64,000 bases of DNA from Epilithonimonas hungarica (lineage in GTDB: Bacteria; Bacteroidota; Bacteroidia; Flavobacteriales; Weeksellaceae). The stretch spans positions 744,001 to 808,000 of the forward strand of contig NZ_FNBH01000002.1 of assembly GCF_900102265.1 (NCBI RefSeq), given 5' to 3'. Below the pieces are notes generated by a model. That model was given only the letters and a program-made list of their open reading frames with translations. It was not told the DNA's origin and did not search any database. How positions within the stretch are numbered: position 1 is the stretch's first letter; every line of letters starts with the position of its first letter. Position numbers and translations under genes: made by a program. Shown here piece after piece: positions 24,868-33,746 of the stretch.

Positions 24868-26727
24868 TTATTTAACTTCCAGATAATTGTCCTCAGGATT
24901 CACATCTGCCAATCGCTGACTGAAATCAATTCCCATTGCAGACAATTGTGCTTTAGTGTACGGAATAGTAAAACTGTACTCCTGCTGAGTCCAAGCCCAA
25001 TAAGGCAATGTCTGAATGTTCCCGTAAATATCTTTTGTTTTCCAAACTCTGGTCAGGTTCAAAGGAATATTATAATTGATGACCTTTTTATCTTTCGTCA
25101 AAACACTGAAATCGATCGGCATCGGAACGCCACCTTTATTCACCAAAGTGATCGTGGTAGATTCCGGGTCATATTTCACATTCTTGATTCCGTAATCGAT
25201 AGTCTTTGTCGTATTGATCCAATAATGCTGGAACCATTTCAAATCCATCCCGGAAACCAACTGTGCAATGTGGATAAAATCCCTTTCCGTAGGATGTTTC
25301 ATCGCCCATTCGTCGTAATATTTCAGCATAATTTTGCTAAGATTTTCTTCTCCAACAATATAGCCTAACTCAACTAAAAACGTTTCACCTTTGATATAAC
25401 TCGCATAAGTATAAGCCGTGCCATTATCGTGGTGGTCGCCCAACCAAACCGCAGGTTCTTCTTTTCCTGATTTGGCGAAATTAGCATAAGCTTTCAATGC
25501 ACCCACAAATGGATTTGGCTGAGATTCTTTTGGCGGGAATAATCTGTAAGACACAAAATCTTCTGCATACTGTGTGAATCCTTCATCCATCCAAGGTCTT
25601 ACACTTTCGTTGGTTGCGAGCATCTGTTGAAACCAGGAGTGTGCACCTTCGTGAAACATCAGTCCGCTGAGACCTTCCAAACTTGTTGCTTCGCCCAAGA
25701 TCATAGTACACATTCCATATTCCATTCCGCCATCGCCCCCTTGGATGAATGAGTAACTTGGCCATTTGTAACGTCCGAAAGTCGCATTCATCAGCTGGTA
25801 ATATTTTGTGATGTATGGTTTCATTTCAGACCAATATTTTGTCTTTTCAGATTTTTGGTAAACCAAGTAAACTTTTGGCCCATCCAAAATCGGAAAACTC
25901 TCCACCGAGTAATCTCTGTCAGCCGCCCAAGCAAAATCAAGAATGTTTTTTGCAGTCCATTTCCAGGTTACTTTTTTAGAAATATCTTCTTTTATAGTTG
26001 CACTGCTGTCATAACCTTTTACTTCAGTTGGATTTTCGAGATTTCCGCCAGCTCCGATGACATAATCTTTATCGATTTTGATATTCACTTCATAATCAGA
26101 AAATGGTGCGTGAAATTCTCTTCCGACATAATCAAATGCTGCCCAACCGTCATAATCATATTCAGCGATTTTAGGATACCATTGTGTCATTGTCATATCG
26201 ACACCTTCGCGGTTGTTTCTTCCTGCTCTTCGGATTTGCATCGGGATATTGGCGTCCCATTCCATTGTGAAAGTGGTGGAAGAATTTGGTTTGATTGCTT
26301 CTGCCAAGAAAACTTTCATCACAGTTCCCTGAATCTCGAATTTCAAATCTTTTCCGTTTTGCTTTATCCAACGGATATTCTGTGCACCTTCTTCACTTTT
26401 AGGAATTTCTGACAATCTGGAAACTACTGTATTTCCAACTCTTTTCGCTAATCTTCCGTCCGCATTCACGCCTTGAGACTGTACACGCTGGTCCATCATA
26501 GAACCTGCTTTGAAAGCATTCCAATACAAATGAAAATAAGCGACTTTCAACTCATCTGGTGAATTGTTTCTATAATCCAGAGTTTGTTTCCCTTGATAAG
26601 TGAAATTGTCAGCATCTACATCAATATCCATTTTATATTTGGCATATTGTTGATAATAAGAACTTTGCTGAGCCGATAAGATTAAAGAAAAAAGAATTGA
26701 GAATAAAGAGAATTTCAGTTTTTTCAT
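24868..26727 (-). CDS. M1-family zinc aminopeptidase, secreted
   Basis: A 619-aa protein with a signal peptide (FSLFSILFSLILSAQ). An N-terminal beta-sandwich (~25-250) precedes the catalytic domain, with GGMEYG (exopeptidase motif, GxMEN-like) and HEGAHSWF (HExxH zinc site with catalytic Glu) followed by DEGFTQYAE (third zinc ligand Glu). It lacks a large C-terminal HEAT-like domain, which fits the short bacterial gluzincins. It probably trims peptides in the periplasm or on the surface. Its 3' end is 74 nt upstream of coaX, with a hairpin between. Confidence 0.88.
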   Translation of the reverse strand: MKKLKFSLFSILFSLILSAQQSSYYQQYAKYKMDIDVDADNFTYQGKQTLDYRNNSPDELKVAYFHLYWNAFKAGSMMDQRVQSQGVNADGRLAKRVGNTVVSRLSEIPKSEEGAQNIRWIKQNGKDLKFEIQGTVMKVFLAEAIKPNSSTTFTMEWDANIPMQIRRAGRNNREGVDMTMTQWYPKIAEYDYDGWAAFDYVGREFHAPFSDYEVNIKIDKDYVIGAGGNLENPTEVKGYDSSATIKEDISKKVTWKWTAKNILDFAWAADRDYSVESFPILDGPKVYLVYQKSEKTKYWSEMKPYITKYYQLMNATFGRYKWPSYSFIQGGDGGMEYGMCTMILGEATSLEGLSGLMFHEGAHSWFQQMLATNESVRPWMDEGFTQYAEDFVSYRLFPPKESQPNPFVGALKAYANFAKSGKEEPAVWLGDHHDNGTAYTYASYIKGETFLVELGYIVGEENLSKIMLKYYDEWAMKHPTERDFIHIAQLVSGMDLKWFQHYWINTTKTIDYGIKNVKYDPESTTITLVNKGGVPMPIDFSVLTKDKKVINYNIPLNLTRVWKTKDIYGNIQTLPYWAWTQQEYSFTIPYTKAQLSAMGIDFSQRLADVNPEDNYLEVK

Positions 26728-26824
26728 AGACTTATGATTAAACCTAAAAGGTTGTTATAATAATTTTACCAAAAATACTAAGTTTTTGGTTAATGGCAAG
26801 TTTCGTATAAAATCAAAATTCATA

Positions 26825-26857
26825 TTTACGTATTAATTTTTTATATTTGTACGTAAA
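26825..26857 (+). promoter_or_regulatory. Symmetric operator bracketing the -7 element of the toxin-antitoxin pair
   Basis: TTTACGTA (26825-26832) and its exact inverse TACGTAAA (26850-26857) flank TATATTTG (26842-26849). The dyad therefore spans the promoter 10 nt upstream of the antitoxin ATG, as expected for autorepression by an antitoxin or toxin-antitoxin complex. Confidence 0.75.
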
Positions 26858-26866
26858 ATTATTTTT

Positions 26867-27121
26867 ATGGATTCTAAACTCACCTTAAAATTAAATGAAA
26901 ATGTTATCGAAAGAGCTAAAATTTATGCTTCCAGCAAGAAAGTCAGCTTATCGAGACTGATTGAAAATTACCTTGATTCTATCACACGCGAACAAAGTAA
27001 TGATTTTGAGATTTCACCTTTTGTGAGAAGCATTTCCAGTGGAAAAAGTGTGCCTGCAGATTTGGATTGGAAAACCTTGAGAGATAAATATGCGGACAAT
27101 TTGGATAAAAAATATAAGTAG
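26867..27121 (+). CDS. Antitoxin of a PIN-type toxin-antitoxin pair (DUF6364/ribbon-helix-helix-like)
   Basis: An 84-aa protein with an MDSKLTLKLNENVIERAKIYA beginning and a following helix (KVSLSRLIENYLDSI), the pattern of a ribbon-helix-helix DNA-binding domain; I assign it to DUF6364 by appearance. The C-terminal half (ISPFVRSISSGKSVPADLDW) should be the toxin-neutralising tail. The gene abuts the PIN gene with no gap. The symmetric operator at 26825-26857 is where it probably binds to repress the pair. Confidence 0.82.
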   Translation: MDSKLTLKLNENVIERAKIYASSKKVSLSRLIENYLDSITREQSNDFEISPFVRSISSGKSVPADLDWKTLRDKYADNLDKKYK

Positions 27122-27538
27122 ATGAAGAAAATATTTTTGGATACCAATATCATCATAGATTTTCTTGGAGAAAGAGAAGGTTTTTATGTAGCGTCGGCAA
27201 AAATTCTGACTTTAGCCGATAAAAAGAAAATCCAAGTTTACACTTCTCCAAGTTCTATTTCCAACGTTTTCTATGTCTTAGCGAAATATGAAAATTCCAA
27301 AATTGCATTAGAGAAAATAAGAAAATTCAAGCTTTTGTGTTCGATGTCTGTAATAGATGACGAAGTGGTGGAAAAAGCCATTCATTCTGACTTCAAAGAT
27401 TTTGAAGATGCGATGCAATATTTTAGCGCTTTGGCTTCCAATTGCGATGTCATCATCACACGAAACGAAAAGGATTTTAAAAATGCTCTGATTCCTGTGA
27501 TGAATGCTGAAGAGTTTTTACAAACATTGATAAAATAA
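27122..27538 (+). CDS. PIN-domain ribonuclease toxin
   Basis: A 138-aa PIN-domain protein. The acidic residues of the active site are FLDTN (Asp near residue 6), KDFEDAMQYFSA (Asp at ~100) and CDVIITRNEKDF (Asp at ~113 and ~121). Such toxins are Mg-dependent endoribonucleases, often specific for tRNA or rRNA. The ATG follows the antitoxin stop codon directly, so the two are co-translated. The size and motifs are normal; no inactivating change is visible. Confidence 0.88.
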   Translation: MKKIFLDTNIIIDFLGEREGFYVASAKILTLADKKKIQVYTSPSSISNVFYVLAKYENSKIALEKIRKFKLLCSMSVIDDEVVEKAIHSDFKDFEDAMQYFSALASNCDVIITRNEKDFKNALIPVMNAEEFLQTLIK

Positions 27539-27827
27539 ATTTGTTTTAATTAAAAATCTTTAAGTTACTCGTCACAAAAAACATAAACACTTACCATAAA
27601 TTTCCACAATTAAAATTAATTCAAGCTCAACTTTAACATTCATTAAACTCGAGAAATTGTTGGTTCGTAATAATGAATTTCGGATTTTCAATAACATTCA
27701 ATTAATTTATCTAAAACTTCTGTAAATTGTCTCTAGCAAAGCAATAAGCCATTCAAAGCATTGAAATAAATGTCAATTTTACGTTTATTTTATTTTTCTA
27801 TATTTAGATAAATCAATCTTTGAGTTT

Positions 27828-28955
27828 ATGAGACAGTGCCTTATCATATTTAGTGTTTTAATTTCTTCCGTTAGTTTTTCTCAGAATGTGAAATTCAAAG
27901 ATGCTTATTCCAAAGCGTTCAAAATTGGGACTGCTGTGAACCACGATATCGTGAGCGGAAAAGATAAAAAACAGCAGGCTATTGTTCTGGAACATTTCAA
28001 CACAATAACACCGGAAAACTGTATGAAAGCCGAAGTCGTGAATCCGCTTCCCGGCAAATTCGATTTTTCGCAGGCGGATGCTTTTGTGGAGTTTGGTTTG
28101 AAAAATAAGATGTTCATCGTTGGTCATACTTTGGTCTGGAAAAATCAAACACCGGACTGGTTCTTTAAAAATGAAGATGGAACCCAAAAAACCAAAGAGC
28201 AAACCAAAGAGCGTCTGCACGACCATATCAAACTGGTTGCAAGCCGATACGCAGGAAAAGTGCAAGCTTGGGATGTTGTGAATGAAGTGATTGATGATGA
28301 TGGCAGTTACCGCAACGAAGGATGGGTAAAAGGTATTGGCGACGGCGATGAACTGATGAGATTGTCTTTTCAATACGCCGCGAAATATGCGCCCAACACC
28401 GAATTATACTACAACGATTTCAACGCGTGGCGACCAGAAAAAGTAAAAGGCATCGTACGAATGGTAAAAATGTTGCAAGCCGCCGGAATCCGAATTGATG
28501 GCATCGGAATCCAAGGTCATTGGGGACTGAACTATCCGAAAAATCAATACATCGAAGATGCCATCGATGCTTACGCTGCCTGCGGAATCAAAGTGATGAT
28601 TACGGAAATCGATGTGGATGTTTTGCCTGTGACAAAGGAAGGACAAATCATTGGTCAGGCTTTCACGCACAAGCAGTTTCAGAATGAGGAATTCAAAACT
28701 TATCTTGACCCTTACATCAATGGCTTGCCAAAAGATATCGATGAACAACTAGCCAATCGATATGCAGAATTGTTCCAAATTTTCTACAAAAAAAGAGATA
28801 AACTGGACCGTGTTACAACCTGGGGAATGAAGGACGAAATGTCTTGGAAAAACGATTATCCAATTCCCGGACGAACCAATTATCCCTTGCTTTGGGACAG
28901 AAATGGAAATCCTAAAAAAGCTTTGCAAAAAGTGATTGACGTTCCTAAGAAATAG
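27828..28955 (+). CDS. Endo-1,4-beta-xylanase, glycoside hydrolase family 10
   Basis: A 375-aa secreted enzyme with signal peptide (CLIIFSVLISSVSFSQ) and one GH10 TIM barrel. WDVVNEVIDDDG holds the acid/base Glu, MITEIDVDVLP the nucleophile Glu; FIVGHTLVWKNQTPDWF and IGIQGHWGL are further family motifs. It cleaves internal beta-1,4 bonds of xylan by a retaining mechanism. No carbohydrate-binding module, SusCD pair or other glycosidase is nearby, so it is not part of a polysaccharide-utilisation locus. The 289 nt upstream are AT-rich and hold only a weak -7-like TATATTTA. Confidence 0.93.
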   Translation: MRQCLIIFSVLISSVSFSQNVKFKDAYSKAFKIGTAVNHDIVSGKDKKQQAIVLEHFNTITPENCMKAEVVNPLPGKFDFSQADAFVEFGLKNKMFIVGHTLVWKNQTPDWFFKNEDGTQKTKEQTKERLHDHIKLVASRYAGKVQAWDVVNEVIDDDGSYRNEGWVKGIGDGDELMRLSFQYAAKYAPNTELYYNDFNAWRPEKVKGIVRMVKMLQAAGIRIDGIGIQGHWGLNYPKNQYIEDAIDAYAACGIKVMITEIDVDVLPVTKEGQIIGQAFTHKQFQNEEFKTYLDPYINGLPKDIDEQLANRYAELFQIFYKKRDKLDRVTTWGMKDEMSWKNDYPIPGRTNYPLLWDRNGNPKKALQKVIDVPKK

Positions 28956-28965
28956 ATTTTGTGTC

Positions 28966-29032
28966 TCGCAGATTGGGCAAATTTTGCAAATTCTTTTTTA
29001 ATTAATCTGTTGAATCTGTAAAATCTGCGAAA
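28966..29032. repeat. Inverted-repeat spacer between convergent genes
   Basis: TCGCAGATT and its exact inverse AATCTGCGA bracket a segment with two more AATCTG copies. It lies between the convergent xylanase and M14 genes and may act as a weak bidirectional terminator or be a small dispersed repeat. Confidence 0.5.
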
Positions 29033-29040
29033 AATATATT

Positions 29041-30756
29041 TTAATTAATCCTAAAAATCGGATAAAGACGATGCGTTTTCTCGTAGTATTCCGAGTGTTT
29101 ATAAACCCAATCCAACTGTGCGTCGCCGTCTTGAGCAAATTTTGGGTTGATGGATTTTTCCATTTCGAATGCGGTTTTCAAAGCTTTGTTTTCTTTGAGA
29201 AGTTTGGCTGCAGTATCTTCGAAAACATAAACCGAATAATATTCTTTCTGACCTAGCATCGCATCAAAGAAATTCCAGTTGAAGTAAGAATCAACCGCTT
29301 CCGGCTCCAAAGTTTCGAGAAGAAATTTCACTCCGTCTTGATTAAGTGGAACAATGAAATCGCCCGCTCTGAATTTGGTTTTACCCGATTCCTTGGTCAC
29401 AAATGTGTCGTAATGCAGATAATGACCTTCGTACGGATTTGGAACGGTTTTGAAATCTTTGATTCTATATTGCTCCACTGTAATCGCAGAATCTTGTTTT
29501 ATCGGTATCATCTTGATTTGATTAAGTCTCAGTAAATCGATGATTTTCCATTCGGATTGTGGAATGACGTAATATTTCGGAATCGTGATTTCTTTTGCTG
29601 GAACATAAGTATTGTAAAACTTGACAGGCTTTGAAAATTTAGAATTTCTGTCGTACCAAAGTCTGGTTTTTCCCGAGATATCGCTTGGTTTGTATTTCGC
29701 TTCAAATCCTTTGAAATCAATGTTTTCATATTTTGTAGAATCGAGTTTCCAAGCCAACGCATATCGGTTTCCGACTTTGTATTGTTTCAGATTCTCGGCT
29801 CTTTTCTGCTGAATGGTTTTGTAGTTTTCATCGATATAATTCAGATTATCAACCATATAATCGTAAGTCACTTTCACACGGTCTTTGTAAGGTTTCAACA
29901 TATGCGTTTCCACAACCGTTCCGATGGAATTGAACAAAGTCGTGTAACCTGTTGCATATCTCGGCGAATCCACAAAAGCAGGAAAACCACCATCCGGAAC
30001 ATCGCCGTGAATATTGACATAAGGAACAGAAATAACGCCCTTTTTCTCCATATTTTTCAGAAGTGTTTTCTGCATTTCGTCATTGAAATAATTTCCTAAA
30101 ATAGTTCCCAGCCGTTCTTTGTTAGTCGAAATATAAGTAAAAGTGTATTGATAATCCGCGCCATTACTAACGTGATTATCAATGAAAACATCGGGTTTCA
30201 ACCATTGGAAAATCTGCTGGAAACTTCTGGAATTTTTGGAATCTGTTTTGATGAAATCTCGGTTCAAATCGTAATTTCGAGCGTTTCCACGGAAACCATA
30301 TTCTTCCGGGCCATTTTGATTGGCTCTGGAAAAACGGCCTCGGTTCATCATTCCACTGACATTATAATTTGCGATTGCTGTGAAAATGACGTTTTTTGGC
30401 GCTTTGATTTTTCCTGTTGCCAAGTCTCGCATTAACATCATCGTTGCATCGATTCCGTCTGGTTCGCCTGGATGAATGCCGTTGTTAACAAACAAAACTG
30501 ATTTACCTTTCCTTGCATCTTCGAAACTTTGTTTTGTTGGGTTGAAAATTACGACATCGATTGGTGCGCCGTTGTCATCTTCACCTTTAGTTTCATAACT
30601 AATTGATGGATATTGTTTCGCCAATTCCTGATAGAATTTTCGCATCTCATCAAAAGTTGTGGTTTGGTTGCCGTTGCCTTTTTCAAAAGGGGTTTGGAAG
30701 GATTGAGAAAATGTGAAAGTTGAGATTAGGAGGAAGAGAACTGGGAGGTTTTTCAT
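29041..30756 (-). CDS. M14-family zinc carboxypeptidase, secreted
   Basis: A 571-aa protein with a signal peptide (VLFLLISTFTFSQ). The M14 zinc site is GIHPGEPDG (HxxE) and, ~110 residues later, FIDNHVSNG (third ligand His). NYDLNRDF gives the substrate-binding Asn-Arg region and VVETHMLKPY the catalytic Glu. The C-terminal ~250 residues are beta-rich with no motif I recognise. It cleaves C-terminal residues from peptides outside the cytoplasm. It is the last gene of the minus-strand run that starts at the Nudix regulator, 22 nt from kptA, but functionally unrelated. Confidence 0.86.
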   Translation of the reverse strand: MKNLPVLFLLISTFTFSQSFQTPFEKGNGNQTTTFDEMRKFYQELAKQYPSISYETKGEDDNGAPIDVVIFNPTKQSFEDARKGKSVLFVNNGIHPGEPDGIDATMMLMRDLATGKIKAPKNVIFTAIANYNVSGMMNRGRFSRANQNGPEEYGFRGNARNYDLNRDFIKTDSKNSRSFQQIFQWLKPDVFIDNHVSNGADYQYTFTYISTNKERLGTILGNYFNDEMQKTLLKNMEKKGVISVPYVNIHGDVPDGGFPAFVDSPRYATGYTTLFNSIGTVVETHMLKPYKDRVKVTYDYMVDNLNYIDENYKTIQQKRAENLKQYKVGNRYALAWKLDSTKYENIDFKGFEAKYKPSDISGKTRLWYDRNSKFSKPVKFYNTYVPAKEITIPKYYVIPQSEWKIIDLLRLNQIKMIPIKQDSAITVEQYRIKDFKTVPNPYEGHYLHYDTFVTKESGKTKFRAGDFIVPLNQDGVKFLLETLEPEAVDSYFNWNFFDAMLGQKEYYSVYVFEDTAAKLLKENKALKTAFEMEKSINPKFAQDGDAQLDWVYKHSEYYEKTHRLYPIFRIN

Positions 30757-30778
30757 TTTATTGAATCAAAGAACAAAT

Positions 30779-31324
30779 CTACAATTTTGAAATATATTTC
30801 GAATCCACAAAATCTGTCAGCCAGACATTGTTTTCAGAAAGATAAAACAGAATTCCGTCTTCGAACATTTTTTCAGTTCTGATGGTCAAGATAATCGGTT
30901 TTCCGTGACGCATTCCAACTTTGGTGGCTGTTTCCTTATCTAAACTCAAATGAACGTGCTGTCTATTCCTTTTTTCAATTCCTTTTTCTAAAATAGATTC
31001 CACATTGCTATGAGCAGTTCCGTGATAAAGAAATTCCGGCGGTTGCTGTGGTTTTAATGCCAAGTCAATATCAATCGAATGTCCTTGGTTTGCTCTGATT
31101 TTGGTTTTATCCTCATTGAAAATAAAACGTTTTTTATCATTGGTTTCTACAACCTCATTGAGTTCTTCCAAAGTAAAATCTATTTTATGTTTCGAGCATT
31201 TTTCTCTTAATTCATCAACATTTGCCCAGCCATTTTCATCTAATATTAAATCAATAGTTTCTGGTTGATGTCGAAGAACTAAGCTTAGAAATTTGCTTAT
31301 TTTTTTCTTTTCTGGTTCTGCCAT
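30779..31324 (-). CDS. kptA: RNA 2'-phosphotransferase KptA/Tpt1
   Basis: A 181-aa enzyme of the Tpt1/KptA family, which transfers an RNA 2'-phosphate to NAD+, releasing ADP-ribose 1'',2''-cyclic phosphate and nicotinamide. SKFLSLVLRHQPE is the N-terminal signature (Arg-His), IRANQGHS the RNA/NAD-binding segment, FLYHGT the NAD-binding ART fold, and HVHLS the next conserved His. The family also ADP-ribosylates some RNA or DNA 5' phosphates. It is encoded 4 nt downstream of the SUKH-like gene, in an operon full of ADP-ribose enzymes, so here its product, an ADP-ribose derivative, is probably the shared theme. Confidence 0.93.
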   Translation of the reverse strand: MAEPEKKKISKFLSLVLRHQPETIDLILDENGWANVDELREKCSKHKIDFTLEELNEVVETNDKKRFIFNEDKTKIRANQGHSIDIDLALKPQQPPEFLYHGTAHSNVESILEKGIEKRNRQHVHLSLDKETATKVGMRHGKPIILTIRTEKMFEDGILFYLSENNVWLTDFVDSKYISKL

Positions 31325-31328
31325 TGTT

Positions 31329-31931
31329 TTAATTTTTTCTTTTGCTTAAAATTTTTTCTTTTAAAATTTGGAATACTGATACTATTATCAAAATAATTGA
31401 AATTGGCACTGAAATTATATAAAATGGAATATTTTTAAAATGTTGTTTTATGCTTATTCCATATTTTTCATCTGTTCTGTTATTTATGAACATAGAAAAG
31501 TTTTTTTCTTTTACTTTTGTTATTCTTTTTTCGAAAGCTTTCCATCCGTCATTGATACAAACTTCTTCAAAAATATAAAGTGTTGGATTCCGTTTATTTT
31601 CGGAAAGATTAAAAAAGTAATAGGTCTCAAAATTCGAACTAAAATATTCTTCATACACCTCATACTTTTTTATACATAGAATATTTTCATTCTGTAATAC
31701 TTTAAGTTTATCAAGTTCTAATCTTAATTCCTTTTGAATTTTTATTAACTGATTAGTATCTGTTTCAATCCGAAAAACATTTGAATTTTGTCCTGCATTT
31801 TGAAGATAAAAAATATACATTGGGGGGAATTTCAGATTCAATTTTTCTTGAAGAAAATCGATTTCCGTATCTGTCAATCCTTTATTTGGATTTTCAGAAT
31901 CATTAACAAACCTGAAATTATATTTTTCCAT
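31329..31931 (-). CDS. SUKH-like protein with C-terminal membrane helix
   Basis: A 200-aa protein. Its N-terminal part has LTDTEIDFLQEKLNLKFPPMYIFYLQNAGQ, the pattern of SMI1/KNR4 (SUKH) immunity-type domains ('P..y..fl...nG'), and a central beta-rich segment. Residues ~168-190 (FYIISVPISIILIIVSVFQI) form a single transmembrane helix followed by a Lys/Arg-rich tail. SUKH proteins often neutralise nucleic-acid- or protein-modifying toxins. Its stop/start overlaps the macrodomain gene by one base. The assignment to SUKH is tentative, from the motif alone. Confidence 0.55.
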   Translation of the reverse strand: MEKYNFRFVNDSENPNKGLTDTEIDFLQEKLNLKFPPMYIFYLQNAGQNSNVFRIETDTNQLIKIQKELRLELDKLKVLQNENILCIKKYEVYEEYFSSNFETYYFFNLSENKRNPTLYIFEEVCINDGWKAFEKRITKVKEKNFSMFINNRTDEKYGISIKQHFKNIPFYIISVPISIILIIVSVFQILKEKILSKRKN

Positions 31932-32443
31932 TATTGCAAAAGTTTTTTATAAATCTCTTCATTTTCGTCATCAAAACAGATGAAAATAACTTTTTCAATT
32001 ACATCTGACTGAAAATTTCTTACAGTTTCAACAGCTATTTTTCCAGCCAATTCTTTCGGAAATCTATAAACTCCCGTGCTGATATTAGGAAAAGTAATTG
32101 TTTTTACTCCAAGACTTTCTGCCAGTTTCAAAGAATTATTATAACAATTGGCTAGGAGTTTAGAGCTTTTTTCTTCGTTATTATTCCAAATCGGACCAAC
32201 GGTGTGAATCACATATTTTGCAGGAAGATTTCCAGCAGAAGTAAAAACAGCTTCTCCAGTTTTGCATTTCCCTTGTCGGTTTCTGATTTCCATACACTCT
32301 TCCAGAATTTGTTTTCCTCCTGTACGATGAATTGCTCCATCAACTCCGCCTCCGCCAAGTAAAGATAAATTAGCGGCGTTTACGATTGCATCTGCATTAA
32401 TTTTTGTGATGTCGCCTTTTATGATTTCAATTGTAGGTTTCAT
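31931..32443 (-). CDS. Macrodomain O-acetyl-ADP-ribose deacetylase / ADP-ribosyl hydrolase
   Basis: A 170-aa single macrodomain of the MacroD/YmdB type. [19 protein letters not shown] is the adenine-binding start, [16 protein letters not shown] the catalytic loop, and [16 protein letters not shown] the phosphate-binding loop. These enzymes hydrolyse O-acetyl-ADP-ribose and remove mono-ADP-ribose from acidic side chains, phosphates or thymidine bases. It overlaps the DUF4291 gene by 17 nt and belongs to the ADP-ribose operon. Confidence 0.93.
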   Translation of the reverse strand: MKPTIEIIKGDITKINADAIVNAANLSLLGGGGVDGAIHRTGGKQILEECMEIRNRQGKCKTGEAVFTSAGNLPAKYVIHTVGPIWNNNEEKSSKLLANCYNNSLKLAESLGVKTITFPNISTGVYRFPKELAGKIAVETVRNFQSDVIEKVIFICFDDENEEIYKKLLQ

Positions 32444-33074
32444 TGAGTCTTAATTTTTTGTTTAAATTTTCATTGTCAAACAACAATGGCTTTTCTTCAG
32501 GAATTATCAGATTATCTAAATCATCATTCAAAACAAATTGATGTTGTTCTTTTACAAAATCCGAAATATCTTCAATCAGAATAATATCATCTTTCGCAAA
32601 AGATTTAATAACATCATTTCTCAATCCGATTTGAATCGCTCTTCTTTCCAATTTATGTCCAAAAGGGTCGTGGTCTGGGTCCCATTGTAATCTTACAGAA
32701 GATTCTTTTATCTGATTTTGCCAGTCTTCTCTGGAAACTCCCTGTTCATCATTAAAGGAGGAATAAACCGCACTTTCTAAATATCTTTTAAACGCTTCCA
32801 ATTTTAAATGGATTGCTAAGACACATTCCTGACCTTCCTTTGTTCCCCAACCGTTTCTATACATCATCCAAAGGAAGTTAGGTTTTATCCAAGTCATTCT
32901 TTCAAAGCTGAATGCTCCTCCAAAATATTGGTTTTTAACAGCAAACTCTCCGATATCTTTTCGATAAGATTGATAAACGATAATTTTTTCATCATCAAAT
33001 TGAGCCATTATGTGATACCCTATTTGTGGCCAATCTTTTAATTGCTTTTTATATTGTTTTAATTTAAGTTTCAT
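32427..33074 (-). CDS. DUF4291 protein
   Basis: A 215-aa protein with the DUF4291 signature: [39 protein letters not shown], and [20 protein letters not shown]. No biochemical function was known to me when the family was defined; members co-occur with macrodomain, NADAR and KptA-type genes, which suggests a role in reversing or using ADP-ribosylation. It starts 4 nt after the displaced stop of the NADAR reading frame and overlaps the macrodomain gene downstream, so it sits in the middle of the operon. Confidence 0.85.
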   Translation of the reverse strand: MKLKLKQYKKQLKDWPQIGYHIMAQFDDEKIIVYQSYRKDIGEFAVKNQYFGGAFSFERMTWIKPNFLWMMYRNGWGTKEGQECVLAIHLKLEAFKRYLESAVYSSFNDEQGVSREDWQNQIKESSVRLQWDPDHDPFGHKLERRAIQIGLRNDVIKSFAKDDIILIEDISDFVKEQHQFVLNDDLDNLIIPEEKPLLFDNENLNKKLRLNETYN

Positions 33075-33078
33075 TGCT

Positions 33079-33180
33079 TTAGTTTATAATTATTTGCTCC
33101 CGTAATTCATCCCTAACTTCCATCAGAGCAAATCCCAAAAGATTTTCTCCGTTCCAAAAATTTGGATTATGAATATTCTT
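33079..33180 (-). pseudogene. Out-of-frame C-terminal tail of the NADAR gene
   Basis: Translated one base out of frame from the NADAR gene, this segment gives KNIHNPNFWNGENLLGFALM followed by EVRDELREQ, the standard NADAR C-terminus (NPxxWxGxNLLGFALMEVRD). It ends with a stop 4 nt before the DUF4291 start. Deleting one T of the stop codon at 33179-33181 would restore a 186-aa protein. It is either a real inactivating mutation or a sequencing error. Confidence 0.8.
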
Positions 33181-33637
33181 AATCAGATTCCAGCATTCCG
33201 ATTCCCCAAATTGTATCGTATGGACTTGCCTCTACTAAAATTTTATTGTATGTAGATAAAAGGAAAGCTTTTAATTCTTGATTTTGGTAAAACTTCAAAA
33301 GGTTTGCTTGCTTTACGATTTCATATTTACGTTCATCCCAAACTTGCGAATCAAAGTTTTTTATCTTTCTACCCAGACTTTTAGCTTCATTCGGAGTTTC
33401 TGATTTTAAAATTTTTTCCAAAATGTCATTATCTTTGAACAACTTGGCTTTGCCTGTCATCATATAATGTTCAGCAGTTTTGTAAACCATTCCATCCTCT
33501 TTAAACTGACAAGGAAACCATTGACTGAAGCAAGATTTTGTAATTTCATCTTTAACAGTATGTCCCCAAAAGAATAGAAAATCTAAATTTTCATTCCTTT
33601 GAAATCTTTCAATTGTATTTTGTAATGTGTATTTCAT
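33179..33637 (-). CDS. NADAR-family N-glycosidase, truncated by a frameshift
   Basis: The reading frame gives 152 aa starting MKYTLQNTIERF at 33637 (an upstream in-frame ATG at 33685 would add a leader crossing the promoter and operator). CFSQWFPCQF, TAEHYMMTGKAKLF and ASPYDTIWGIGM are NADAR motifs. The family includes riboflavin-intermediate N-glycosidases and, in recent work, enzymes that remove ADP-ribose from guanine in DNA. The protein stops at GMLESD, short of the usual C-terminus. That missing part is intact in the next frame at 33079-33180, so one extra T in GATTAAG appears to have broken the gene. The promoter region holds two copies of the Nudix-regulator operator. Confidence 0.8.
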   Translation of the reverse strand: MKYTLQNTIERFQRNENLDFLFFWGHTVKDEITKSCFSQWFPCQFKEDGMVYKTAEHYMMTGKAKLFKDNDILEKILKSETPNEAKSLGRKIKNFDSQVWDERKYEIVKQANLLKFYQNQELKAFLLSTYNKILVEASPYDTIWGIGMLESD

Positions 33638-33638
33638 T

Positions 33639-33663
33639 ATTGCGTTATTTTTACACAAATTTA
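33639..33663 (-). promoter_or_regulatory. Operator copy 1 overlapping the -7 element of the NADAR operon
   Basis: On the minus strand the -7 element TAAATTTG (33656-33663) runs into TGTGTAAAAATAACGCAAT, so an imperfect dyad TTGTGTA / TAACGCAA covers the -7 and start-site region. A TTTTG lies 19 nt upstream of the -7 element, a canonical -33. The position fits repression. The same 22-nt motif recurs at 33692-33713 and 34431-34452. Confidence 0.75.
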
Positions 33664-33691
33664 TAAGAATATGAATTACTAACAAAATTTA

Positions 33692-33713
33692 ATTGCGTTA
33701 ATTTTACACTAAT
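33692..33713 (-). promoter_or_regulatory. Operator copy 2 upstream of the NADAR promoter
   Basis: Second copy of the motif (plus strand ATTGCGTTA ... TTTTACACTAAT), just upstream of the -33 element of the NADAR promoter. It is close to identical to copy 1 in both half-sites. Confidence 0.7.
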
Positions 33714-33746
33714 CAAATTAATTGATTGATTATCAATAGTTAAAAT

